Shown piece by piece: positions 1-6,480 of a DNA stretch of 6,620 bases (positions are counted from its first letter, which is position 1; every line of letters starts with the position of its first letter). Location: positions 1 to 6,620 of the forward strand of contig CAIQHW010000348.1 of the NCBI GenBank assembly GCA_903871715.1, read 5' to 3'. A model generated the notes under the pieces. The model made no database searches. It saw only the letters and a list, made by a program, of their open reading frames with translations, and was not told where the DNA came from. Origin of the DNA: an uncultured bacterium (lineage in GTDB: Bacteria > Bacteroidota > Bacteroidia > Chitinophagales > CAIODY01). The position numbers were made by a program, and so were the translations under genes.

Positions 1-890
1 CACAAACAAAGTGGCAATGTGCCGCTTGTAGTATTTCCATAACGATGAATATTCAACATCACTTTTTCATCGGGCAAGCCACAACGCTTGGCGGTGGCGT
101 CAATAATGCGTTTGTTGGCTTGATGAGGAACGAGCCATGCAATATCATCGCCTGTTAAATTGTTGCGTTTCATGATTTCTTCAGCCACATCAGCCATACC
201 CACTACAGCAAATTTGAAAACCGATTGACCTTCTTGATAAACAAAATGTTGTTTAGCAGTAACGGTCTCAATCGTAGGCGGATAGGCACTTCCACCAGCT
301 TTTTGATGCAAATGTTTGCAACCGCTTCCATCACTTTTTAAAATATGGTCTTGAATTCCGAAACCTTCATGATTCGGTTCTAACAAAACCGCACCAGCCC
401 CATCGCCAAAGATGACGCAGGTTTGACGGTCGGTATAATCAATAATGGCACTCATTTTATCAGCACCAACTATCACCACTTTTTTATGTGTGCCAGCTTT
501 TATGAATTGCGAACCAGTTGCTAAAGCGTATAAAAACCCACTGCAAGCAGCGTTGATGTCATAACTCCAAGCGTTTGTCGCGCCCACTTTATCGCAAATA
601 ATATTGGCTGTGGCAGGAAAAATCATATCACCAGTAACAGTGGCGCAAATCAATAAATCAATTTCATCGGCTTTGATGCCTCGTTTTTCCAACAACCGGT
701 TAACGGCTGCAATGCCCATCACACTTACACCTTGACCTTCGCCTTTCAAAATTCTGCGTTCTTTAATTCCCGTTCGGGTGGTTATCCATTCATCGTTGGT
801 GTCTACCATTTTTTCCAATTCCTGATTCGTCAAAATGTAATCGGGCACATACCCAGCAACGGCGGTAATGGCAGCAGAGATTTTATTCAT
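1..890 (-). CDS. fabH: Beta-ketoacyl-ACP synthase III (FabH), 3' end cut by window edge
   Basis: Condenses an acyl-CoA primer (usually acetyl- or branched-chain acyl-CoA) with malonyl-ACP, the first step of type II fatty acid synthesis in the cytoplasm. The reading frame opens at ATG 888-890 (MNKISAAITAVAGYVPDYIL) and stays open to the window edge, giving 296 full codons. The whole KAS III catalytic triad is present: Cys116 in DINAACSGFL, His256 in VPHQANKRIID and Asn286 in HRYGNTTSGTLPL. The glycine-rich FGDGAGAVLL (161-170) is also typical. The family is usually about 330 residues, so roughly 35 C-terminal residues are missing because of the window boundary, not because of damage. The start is supported by an exact TAnnTTTG box 18 nt upstream and by the N-terminus beginning right at the family's first strand. 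It is divergent from the SDR gene. Primer preference cannot be read from this sequence. Confidence 0.96.
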   Translation of the reverse strand, partial: MNKISAAITAVAGYVPDYILTNQELEKMVDTNDEWITTRTGIKERRILKGEGQGVSVMGIAAVNRLLEKRGIKADEIDLLICATVTGDMIFPATANIICDKVGATNAWSYDINAACSGFLYALATGSQFIKAGTHKKVVIVGADKMSAIIDYTDRQTCVIFGDGAGAVLLEPNHEGFGIQDHILKSDGSGCKHLHQKAGGSAYPPTIETVTAKQHFVYQEGQSVFKFAVVGMADVAEEIMKRNNLTGDDIAWLVPHQANKRIIDATAKRCGLPDEKVMLNIHRYGNTTSGTLPLCL

Positions 891-908
891 GAAATTATTT
901 TAAGAAAA

Positions 909-941
909 CAAAAGTAAAAATTGTAGCGACAAATTTCACAA
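909..941 (-). promoter_or_regulatory. Predicted Bacteroidota-type promoter of fabH
   Basis: Read on the minus strand, 916-909 is TACTTTTG, an exact match to the Bacteroidota -7 element TAnnTTTG. A TTG (941-939) lies 22 nt further upstream, at the loose end of the usual -33 spacing. The start site would fall near position 903, leaving a leader of about 12 nt before the ATG at 890. No Shine-Dalgarno sequence is visible. The -7 call is firmer than the -33 call. Confidence 0.55.
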
Positions 942-972
942 GCATTTTTCAATGTTTGTAAAAGTGAATTTC

Positions 973-980
973 TAATTTTG
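973..980 (+). promoter_or_regulatory. Predicted -7 box of the SDR gene (near-leaderless)
   Basis: TAATTTTG is an exact TAnnTTTG match and ends only 4 nt before the ATG at 985. Transcription would therefore begin at or within a base or two of the start codon. There is no convincing -33 element at the normal spacing; the nearest TTTG (955-958) is only 14 nt upstream. It lies back to back with the fabH promoter in the 94-bp divergent region. Confidence 0.5.
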
Positions 981-984
981 ACAA

Positions 985-1770
985 ATGAATTTATCTCTAA
1001 AAAATAAAAACGCATTAGTTTGTGGCAGCACACAAGGCATCGGAAAAGCAATAGCCATCGAGCTTTCATTACTCGGTGCTAATGTAACTTTGTTGGCACG
1101 AAATGAAGAAGCGTTGAAAAATGCAGTGCAAGATTTAGATAAATCGCAGCAGCAAACACATCAAATTTTGGTTGCCGATTTTTCAAAACCAGATGAGTTG
1201 AAAAAAATTGTAGACGAATTTTGTACAAAAAATACGATTCACATTTTAGTAAACAATAGCGGCGGACCAGCCAGCGGAGCGATTATTGACGAATCAACAG
1301 AAAAGTTTTTACAAGTTTTCAATCAGCATTTAATCTGCAATCAAATTTTAGCGCAAGCAGTTTTGGGCGGAATGAAAAAAGAAAATTATGGTCGCATTAT
1401 TAATGTTATTTCCACATCAGTAAAACAACCTTTGAAAAATTTAGGCGTTAGTAACACTATTCGTGGAGCAGTTGCATCGTGGGCAAAAACATGGAGCTTT
1501 GAAGTGGCGAAATTTGGTATAACGGTTAATAATGTATTGCCTGGAGCCACAGCCACCAATCGTTTGAAGACTTTAATCGAAAATAAATCAACTAAAACTT
1601 CTGTTGCAATTGATGAAGTGAAAAATGAAATGTTGAATGAAATTCCAGCTGGCAGATTTGGTGATCCATCTGAAATTGCAGCATTGGCGGCATTTTTAGC
1701 TTCACCTTCGGCTGGATACATTAACGGTACAAGTATTCCCGTTGATGGCGGAAGAACAGCAGCGATTTAA
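985..1770 (+). CDS. SDR family oxidoreductase, 3-oxoacyl-ACP reductase-like, with altered catalytic tetrad
   Basis: A 261-residue Rossmann-fold protein of the classical short-chain dehydrogenase/reductase length. Visible are the glycine-rich cofactor loop CGSTQGIG (13-20), NNSGG (90-94, in place of NNAG), the IINVIS strand (138-143), the VNNVLPGATAT segment (181-191) and the C-terminal INGTSIPVDGG (246-256). At the active site, Ser143 aligns with the catalytic Ser, but the YxxxK motif is replaced: Ser156 stands where Tyr is expected and Arg160 where Lys is expected (VSNTIRGAV). This pattern recalls a known SDR subgroup resembling beta-ketoacyl-ACP reductase that lacks a perfect tetrad, so it is probably a real lineage rather than a decayed gene. 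Substrate and even redox activity are unknown. The -7 box just upstream supports this start. sdaA follows after 32 bp and may be co-transcribed. Confidence 0.9.
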   Translation: MNLSLKNKNALVCGSTQGIGKAIAIELSLLGANVTLLARNEEALKNAVQDLDKSQQQTHQILVADFSKPDELKKIVDEFCTKNTIHILVNNSGGPASGAIIDESTEKFLQVFNQHLICNQILAQAVLGGMKKENYGRIINVISTSVKQPLKNLGVSNTIRGAVASWAKTWSFEVAKFGITVNNVLPGATATNRLKTLIENKSTKTSVAIDEVKNEMLNEIPAGRFGDPSEIAALAAFLASPSAGYINGTSIPVDGGRTAAI

Positions 1771-1802
1771 TTTATTGTAACTTTAAGAAGAAAAAATAGG
1801 CA

Positions 1803-3236
1803 ATGGAAAATCACGAAGCAATCAGTGTTTTTGATATGTTGAAAATCGGTGTCGGTCCATCGAGTTCACACACTTTAGGTCCATGGCGGGCTACAGAGCA
1901 ATTCATCAATCAACTAAAAAAAAATGAACAGTTAGTCGATGTAAAAAAAATCATCGTTCGTTTGTATGGTTCGTTGGCGAAAACGGGAAAAGGTCATGGC
2001 ACCGATGTAGCAATTTTGATGGGTTTATTGGGCGAAGACCCAGTAACAACAGACACTTCGCAAATCAATTTTAAAATTGACAAGATAAAATCTACCAAAA
2101 AATTGTTGTTGGCAAATCATCACGAAATTGATTTTGTGTTTGATGACGAAATGATTTTTTTGAAAAATGAATCGTTGCCTGCACATCCAAATGCGATGAC
2201 TTTAGAAGCGATTTTGAAAAATAATTCTTCTGTTAAAGAAACGTATTACAGCATTGGGGGCGGCTTTGTGCAAAAGGAAGGCGAACAACAAAATGCTGCA
2301 AAGCAAAATGTTGCACTTAAATTTCCCATCAATCATGCAGATGAATTGTTGAATTATTGCAAAGAAAATAATGCAACAATTGCCGAAATAGTTTTGCAAA
2401 ATGAGTTGAGTTGGCGAAGTGAAGAAGAAACTAAAAAAGGCATTTTAAAAATTTGGCAAACCATGATGGAGTGCATGTATCGGGGTTGCAATGCAACAGG
2501 CATATTGCCCGGAGGATTAGATGTGGTGCGCCGTGCAGCCGACATGAACAAAAAATTATTGAAAGAAATTTCTTACACCGATTTGAATAGTTGGCTACAT
2601 GCAGTGAAATCTGTATCAAAAAATTTCAACGATACTTTGAATTGGGTGAGTTGTTTTGCATTGGCAGTGAATGAAGAAAATGCTTCGTTCGGTAGAGTGG
2701 TTACAGCACCTACGAATGGCGCAGCTGGCGTAGTTCCTGCGGTGTTGATGTACTATCATTTGTTGGCTGGTGGTGATAAAGAGGAAGACATTATTAAGTT
2801 CATTTGTACCGCTTCCGAAATTGGAAGTTTGTTTAAAAAAGGTGCAACTATTTCGGCAGCCATGGGTGGCTGTCAGGCTGAAATAGGCGTCAGCAGTGCG
2901 ATGGCGGCTGGTGCATTAACGACTTGCATGGGCGGCACACCAAAGCAAAGTTTGCAAGCGGCTGAAATTGCCATGGAACATCATTTGGGTATGACCTGCG
3001 ACCCGATTGGTGGATTGGTGCAAATTCCTTGTATCGAACGTAACACGATGGGTGCTGCAAAAGCAATTGTGGCTTCGCAATTGGCTTTGCAAAATGATTC
3101 AGCACAAATGAAAGTGTCGTTGGATAGTGTCATCAAAACCATGTGGGATACGGCTTTGGACATGAATACTAAATACAAAGAAACGGCTGATGGTGGCTTG
3201 GCTACCAATGTGCCGATTGGTTTGGCGGAATGTTAA
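1803..3236 (+). CDS. sdaA: L-serine ammonia-lyase (L-serine dehydratase), iron-sulfur dependent, single chain
   Basis: Deaminates L-serine to pyruvate and ammonia in the cytoplasm using an oxygen-sensitive [4Fe-4S] cluster rather than PLP. The 477 residues contain both domains in one chain: an N-terminal beta domain (about 6-160, with GVGPSSSHTLGP at 16-27, GKGHGTD at 62-68 and YSIGGGFV at 149-156) and a C-terminal alpha domain (about 190-470). The cluster ligands are Cys357 (MGGCQ), Cys399 (MTCDP) and Cys410 (IPCIERN). Their 42 and 11 residue spacing matches that remembered for the Legionella enzyme (343, 385, 396). The chain ends in Cys477, the residue that in type 2 enzymes folds back into the active site as an autoinhibitory tail. 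The SDR gene ends 32 bp upstream; TAACTTTA (1778-1785) is a 7/8 match to a -7 box, so read-through or a weak internal promoter are both possible. There is no clear ribosome binding site. Confidence 0.96.
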   Translation: MENHEAISVFDMLKIGVGPSSSHTLGPWRATEQFINQLKKNEQLVDVKKIIVRLYGSLAKTGKGHGTDVAILMGLLGEDPVTTDTSQINFKIDKIKSTKKLLLANHHEIDFVFDDEMIFLKNESLPAHPNAMTLEAILKNNSSVKETYYSIGGGFVQKEGEQQNAAKQNVALKFPINHADELLNYCKENNATIAEIVLQNELSWRSEEETKKGILKIWQTMMECMYRGCNATGILPGGLDVVRRAADMNKKLLKEISYTDLNSWLHAVKSVSKNFNDTLNWVSCFALAVNEENASFGRVVTAPTNGAAGVVPAVLMYYHLLAGGDKEEDIIKFICTASEIGSLFKKGATISAAMGGCQAEIGVSSAMAAGALTTCMGGTPKQSLQAAEIAMEHHLGMTCDPIGGLVQIPCIERNTMGAAKAIVASQLALQNDSAQMKVSLDSVIKTMWDTALDMNTKYKETADGGLATNVPIGLAEC

Positions 3237-3250
3237 AAGTGAATGTTAAA
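3228..3250 (+). repeat. Short direct repeat across the sdaA stop codon
   Basis: GAATGTTAAA occurs at 3228-3237, where it encodes the final Glu-Cys-stop of sdaA, and again at 3241-3250, 13 bp on and in another frame. The repeat fills half of the short gap between the two convergent stop codons. I see no stable hairpin or rho-independent terminator there: GAAT/ATTC around GTTAA gives only a 4-bp stem. It may be a small local duplication or chance in AT-rich DNA. Confidence 0.4.
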
Positions 3251-3263
3251 TTCTAAAAAATAG

Positions 3264-3965
3264 TTACAGCAACTTTATTAGTTCTCCTAATGATTTTATT
3301 TCCAGTGTTACAGGTACGTCATGTTTGTATTGCATTGTGTTGAACAAAACCCTGTCCATTCCTGCGTTTAGCGCACCTTGCATATCGGCAAAAGGATTGT
3401 CGCCAATCATCAAGCTGTTGTTGGCATTAGCTCCGCTGCGCTGAAATGCTGCATCAAAAATTTTCTTTTCAGGTTTGTTAGCTCCTGATTCTTCGCTGGT
3501 GATTATTTCTTTGAAATACTTATCCAATCCGCAATTGGCCAGCTTTTTATATTGCACTTCCACAAAGCCATTGGTGATAATATGCAACTGATATTTTTGA
3601 TGAACATGTTGAATTAATTCCCTTGCCCCATCAAACAATAAAGTTTGAGTAGGCAGTATTTTTAAATACTCATCCGATAGTTGTTTTGCTAATTCAAAAT
3701 CGTGAATATCGAATTCCTGTAACGTAAAAAGAAAACGATTCACTCTTACTTCAGCTCTTGAAATCAAGCCTTTTTCGAGTTGTTCCCATAAAGTTCTATT
3801 GTGATAACTATAATGTTTTTTGAAAAGTTCTTTATCAATATTTTTATCAGTGAAATGAAAGTTATCATAAATCTGAAACATGGTTTGCGCCGAGTTGGCT
3901 TCAAAATCCCACAGTGTATGGTCTAGGTCGAAAAAAAGGTGTTCGTATTTTTCTTTGTTTAGCAT
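3264..3965 (-). CDS. yjjG: YjjG-type HAD-superfamily noncanonical pyrimidine nucleotidase
   Basis: A 233-residue cytoplasmic phosphohydrolase of the haloacid dehalogenase superfamily. YjjG enzymes remove the phosphate from pyrimidine nucleoside monophosphates, including noncanonical or damaged ones, keeping them out of the nucleotide pool. All four HAD motifs are present: motif I FFDLDHTLWD (nucleophile Asp13, general acid Asp15), motif II IITNGF (Thr131), motif III with Lys164 in GANKPEKKIFD, and motif IV MIGDNPFAD (Asp189 and Asp194, Mg2+ ligands). A helical cap lies between motif I and about residue 110. ITNGF, the SEESGANKP stretch and the LWEQLEKGLIS cap helix resemble E. coli YjjG. The frame extends 16 codons further upstream to 4013, but the ATG at 3965 is preferred: it puts motif I at the usual distance from the N-terminus, and an exact TAnnTTTG box lies 3 nt upstream. 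The exact substrate is inferred. Confidence 0.92.
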   Translation of the reverse strand: MLNKEKYEHLFFDLDHTLWDFEANSAQTMFQIYDNFHFTDKNIDKELFKKHYSYHNRTLWEQLEKGLISRAEVRVNRFLFTLQEFDIHDFELAKQLSDEYLKILPTQTLLFDGARELIQHVHQKYQLHIITNGFVEVQYKKLANCGLDKYFKEIITSEESGANKPEKKIFDAAFQRSGANANNSLMIGDNPFADMQGALNAGMDRVLFNTMQYKHDVPVTLEIKSLGELIKLL

Positions 3966-3968
3966 TTT

Positions 3969-3976
3969 CAAAAGTA
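3969..3976 (-). promoter_or_regulatory. Predicted -7 box of the yjjG-like gene (leaderless)
   Basis: On the minus strand 3976-3969 reads TACTTTTG, an exact TAnnTTTG match ending 3 nt before the ATG at 3965. This argues against the longer frame starting at 4013, which would have to be transcribed from further upstream. No -33 element is recognisable at 17-23 nt spacing, so the promoter may be weak or need an activator. Confidence 0.5.
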
Positions 3977-4038
3977 GGTATTTAAAGCAAAAAATGCACG
4001 TCCCCCAAATCAAGTGAGATGAAGATGTCAGGATTAGT

Positions 4039-4046
4039 TAATTTAG
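4039..4046 (+). promoter_or_regulatory. Possible weak -7 box of the prolyl oligopeptidase gene
   Basis: TAATTTAG matches TAnnTTTG at seven of eight positions and would give a leader of roughly 25 nt before the ATG at 4076. No TTG lies at the expected -33 distance. It is the best candidate in the divergent region but far from certain. If real, it would place the start site downstream of the alternative ATGs at 4019 and 4025, favouring the start at 4076. Confidence 0.25.
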
Positions 4047-4075
4047 CAAATCAATTTTTTATCAAACCTCAAAAA

Positions 4076-6211
4076 ATGAAAAAATATTTTTCGCTGCTCA
4101 TCGGCAGTTTCATTATTTCATCGTATATGAACAATAAAAACATCGAACACAAACCCATTGCGGTTACTTATCCGGCCACTGAAAAAGGAAATGTAGTGGA
4201 TGATTATTTCGGAACTAAAATCGCTGAACCGTATCGTTGGTTGGAATACGACACCGCTGAAAATGTAAAGAATTGGGTGAATGAAGAAAACAAGTGCACT
4301 GAAAATTATTTATCACAAGTTCCTTTCCGCAGCAAGATTCATCAGCGTTTGGAAGAAATCTGGAACTATCCTAAATTTTCTTCGCCATTCAAAAAGGGTG
4401 ATTATTTTTTCTTTTATAAAAATGATGGTTTGCAAAACCAAAGTGTATTGTATTATCAAAAAGGAATGGAAGCCCAACCTGAAACCTTCATCAATCCTAA
4501 TGATTTGAGTAAAGATGGAACGGTGGCTTTAACAGGCACTTCATTTTCAAAAGATAACAAGTTGGTTGTTTACAGTACTTCAGCGGCTGGCAGCGATTGG
4601 CAAACTATGTATGTGATGGATGTGGCTACAAAAAAAGTTTTGCCTGATACTATTCACTTTTCAAAATTTGGTGGAGCAGCTTGGTGGAAAGACGGATTTT
4701 TTTACAGCCGATATAATGAGCCTAAAAAGGGAAAAGAGTTTAGTGATTTGAGCAGCAATCAAATGGTTTACTATCACAAAATTGGAACGCCACAAAGCAC
4801 TGACAAAAAAATATTTGAAGATGCAAAACATCCGAAACGCTATTACGGTCCTTATGTGAGCGATGATGAAAGATTTTTGTTTATGGATATTTCTGAAGGA
4901 ACTTATGGAACAGAATTGTGGTACAAAGATTTATCTAATGAAAAATCAGAATTGAAAATGTTGTTCAAAGGTTTCGATTTTGAATATTCGGTGGTAGATA
5001 ATCAGAATGATAAATTATTCGTGTACACCAACGATGGCGCAGCCAACAAGCGTTTGGTGGAAGTTGATTTAAAAAATCCATCGAAAGAAAATTGGAAAAA
5101 TGTGATTGCAGAAACGAAAGATTTATTAGAAGCGGTGAGTATTAGCGGCGGAAAAATATTTGCTACTTACTTAAAAGATGTAGCTACAAAAGTTTACCAA
5201 TGCGATATGGATGGCAAAGTAGAACACGAAATTGAGTTACCTGCAATTGGCTCTGCCAGCGGATTTGGTGGTGAGAAAGAAGACAAAGATTTTTTCTACA
5301 CCTTCACTTCGTTCCTATATCCTGCCACCATTTATCATTATGATATTGCAACTGGTAAATCGGAATTGTTCAAAAAAACGGAAGTAAAATTCAATGCGGA
5401 TGATTACGAAACGAAGCAAGTTTTTTACACTTCAAAAGATGCAACAAAAGTTCCGATGTTTATTACTTGTAAAAAAGGAATTAAATTAGATGGCTCAAAC
5501 CCTTGTCTGTTGTATGGTTACGGCGGATTCAGCATTAACATCACACCAGCATTTAGCACTTCAAAATTAATTTTCTTGGAAAAAGGTGGCATTTATGCGG
5601 TGGCAAATTTACGTGGCGGAAATGAATATGGCGAAGCTTGGCACAAAGCAGGAATGCTGGATAAAAAGCAAAATGTGTTTGATGATTTTATTGGTGCAGC
5701 CGAATATTTAATCAAAGAAAAATACACTTCTTCTTCAAAGTTGGCAATCAGCGGACGCAGCAATGGCGGCTTGTTGGTGGGTGCTTGCATGACGCAACGC
5801 CCCGATTTATTTCGTGTGGCTTTGCCAGCAGTTGGTGTGCAAGATATGTTGCGTTATCACAAATTTACTGTGGGTTGGGGTTGGAGTGTGGAGTATGGTA
5901 ATAGCGATAACAAAGAGCAATTTGAAAATTTGAAAAAATATTCGCCGTTGCACAATGTGAAAAATGTGAGCTATCCTGCAACGCTTGTACAAACCGCCGA
6001 CCACGATGATAGAGTGGTGCCTGCACACAGTTTTAAATTTGCTGCAACACTGCAAGACAAAAATGTTTGGAATGAAAAGAAAGATAATCCCATCTTAATT
6101 CGCATTGATAAAAGTGCTGGGCATGGTGCCGGAAAACCAACTTCAAAATTAATTGATGAAGAAACCGATGTGTGGAGTTTTGTGTTTTGGAATTTAGGAA
6201 TGGAGTTTTGA
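4076..6211 (+). CDS. Prolyl oligopeptidase (family S9A serine peptidase), probably exported
   Basis: Cleaves short peptides after proline. From the chosen start the protein has 711 residues, against about 705 for the Flavobacterium enzyme. An N-terminal segment and a beta-propeller (about residues 30-435) gate a C-terminal alpha/beta-hydrolase domain (about 450-711). The triad is complete: Ser562 in SGRSNGGLLVG, Asp644 in DHDDRVVPAHS and His683 in AGHGAGKPT, close to pig residues 554, 641 and 680. Trp603 (GWGWSVEYG) matches the tryptophan of the proline-binding S1 pocket, and DPYRWLE-like AEPYRWLE marks the N-terminus. The frame could also start at 4019 (730 residues), but ATG 4076 begins MKKYFSLLIGSFIISSYM, a basic end plus hydrophobic core that looks like a signal peptide, which fits periplasmic relatives. 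The cleavage site is weak (no AxA), so it might stay membrane-anchored. The gene is divergent from the yjjG-like gene. Confidence 0.95.
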   Translation: MKKYFSLLIGSFIISSYMNNKNIEHKPIAVTYPATEKGNVVDDYFGTKIAEPYRWLEYDTAENVKNWVNEENKCTENYLSQVPFRSKIHQRLEEIWNYPKFSSPFKKGDYFFFYKNDGLQNQSVLYYQKGMEAQPETFINPNDLSKDGTVALTGTSFSKDNKLVVYSTSAAGSDWQTMYVMDVATKKVLPDTIHFSKFGGAAWWKDGFFYSRYNEPKKGKEFSDLSSNQMVYYHKIGTPQSTDKKIFEDAKHPKRYYGPYVSDDERFLFMDISEGTYGTELWYKDLSNEKSELKMLFKGFDFEYSVVDNQNDKLFVYTNDGAANKRLVEVDLKNPSKENWKNVIAETKDLLEAVSISGGKIFATYLKDVATKVYQCDMDGKVEHEIELPAIGSASGFGGEKEDKDFFYTFTSFLYPATIYHYDIATGKSELFKKTEVKFNADDYETKQVFYTSKDATKVPMFITCKKGIKLDGSNPCLLYGYGGFSINITPAFSTSKLIFLEKGGIYAVANLRGGNEYGEAWHKAGMLDKKQNVFDDFIGAAEYLIKEKYTSSSKLAISGRSNGGLLVGACMTQRPDLFRVALPAVGVQDMLRYHKFTVGWGWSVEYGNSDNKEQFENLKKYSPLHNVKNVSYPATLVQTADHDDRVVPAHSFKFAATLQDKNVWNEKKDNPILIRIDKSAGHGAGKPTSKLIDEETDVWSFVFWNLGMEF

Positions 6212-6238
6212 GAAACGAAAAAAAATCCTTTAATTTTG
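6207..6238 (+). promoter_or_regulatory. Predicted promoter of the toxin-antitoxin operon
   Basis: This is the best promoter match in the window: TTTG (6207-6210), 20 nt spacer, then TAATTTTG (6231-6238). Both elements and the spacing fit the Bacteroidota consensus. The -33 element overlaps the peptidase stop codon (TGA 6209-6211). The start site would lie near 6244, giving a leader of about 12 nt before the ATG at 6256. Confidence 0.65.
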
Positions 6239-6249
6239 TAAATCAAATT
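6232..6249 (+). promoter_or_regulatory. Candidate autoregulatory operator (imperfect inverted repeat)
   Basis: AATTTTG (6232-6238) and CAAATT (6244-6249) form an inverted repeat with one bulged T and a 5-nt centre. It covers the -7 box and the expected start site. Type II antitoxins commonly bind such palindromes to repress their own operon, so the position makes sense, but short AT-rich palindromes are common by chance. Confidence 0.25.
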
Positions 6250-6255
6250 CGTTTT

Positions 6256-6480
6256 ATGCTTCAATATATTCATGATAATAATGGCAACACGGCTGGTGTT
6301 TTTATTCCGTTGGCTGATTGGAATAAATTGAAATCAGAGTATCACATCAAAGATGAATCAACTGAATTTGAAAGCCCTGATTGGCATCAACAAGTGGTGG
6401 CAGAACGATTCGAAAACTATGGTAAAAACCCCACTGATGGCGAATCGTGGGAAGATTTGCAAAAGCGATTGAGAAAATGA
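6256..6480 (+). CDS. Type II antitoxin, putative addiction module component
   Basis: A 74-residue acidic protein expected to neutralise the adjoining RelE/ParE-like toxin by binding it, and to repress the operon. The N-terminal half (MLQYIHDNNGNTAGVFIPLADW) resembles the Phd/YefM-like beginnings of many Bacteroidota antitoxins. The C-terminal half (PDWHQQVVAERFENY at 41-55, then GESWEDLQKRLRK at 62-74) matches the pattern of the 'unstable antitoxin' addiction-module family, with its conserved Trp residues and basic C-terminus. The frame extends 28 codons upstream to 6172 inside the peptidase gene. ATG 6256 is preferred because the longer start would precede the predicted promoter and its extra residues only reflect peptidase sequence read in another frame. 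It overlaps the toxin start by 4 bp (ATGA), a sign of translational coupling. Family assignment is from memory of motifs. Confidence 0.8.
   Translation: MLQYIHDNNGNTAGVFIPLADWNKLKSEYHIKDESTEFESPDWHQQVVAERFENYGKNPTDGESWEDLQKRLRK

Noticed and set aside
891..984. Small RNA or riboswitch in the divergent region
   Set aside because: The stretch is short, AT-rich, fully accounted for by two promoters, and shows no conserved aptamer-like structure.
887..1069. Minus-strand frame of 60 codons across the fabH-SDR gap
   Set aside because: It covers both promoters and the start of the SDR gene on the opposite strand, and its residue composition (Phe/Cys-rich) resembles no known family.
1386..1721. Minus-strand frame of 111 codons inside the SDR gene
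   Set aside because: It lies wholly antisense to a recognised gene and has no promoter box or recognisable motif; it is explained by codon bias on the real strand.
3237..3263. Bidirectional terminator between sdaA and the yjjG-like gene
   Set aside because: Only a 4-bp stem can be formed, with no GC-rich arm; too weak to call.
3966..4013. Longer N-terminus for the yjjG-like protein (MIWGTCIFCF...)
   Set aside because: HAD motif I is normally near the N-terminus, the extra residues are unlike the family, and the -7 box sits inside this stretch.
6172..6255. Longer N-terminus for the antitoxin
   Set aside because: It would start inside the peptidase gene and upstream of the predicted promoter; homology-like sequence begins only at the ATG at 6256.
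5971..6273. Minus-strand frame of 100 codons at the end of the peptidase gene and start of the antitoxin
   Set aside because: It is antisense to the catalytic Asp and His motifs of a clear peptidase gene and shows no family features of its own.
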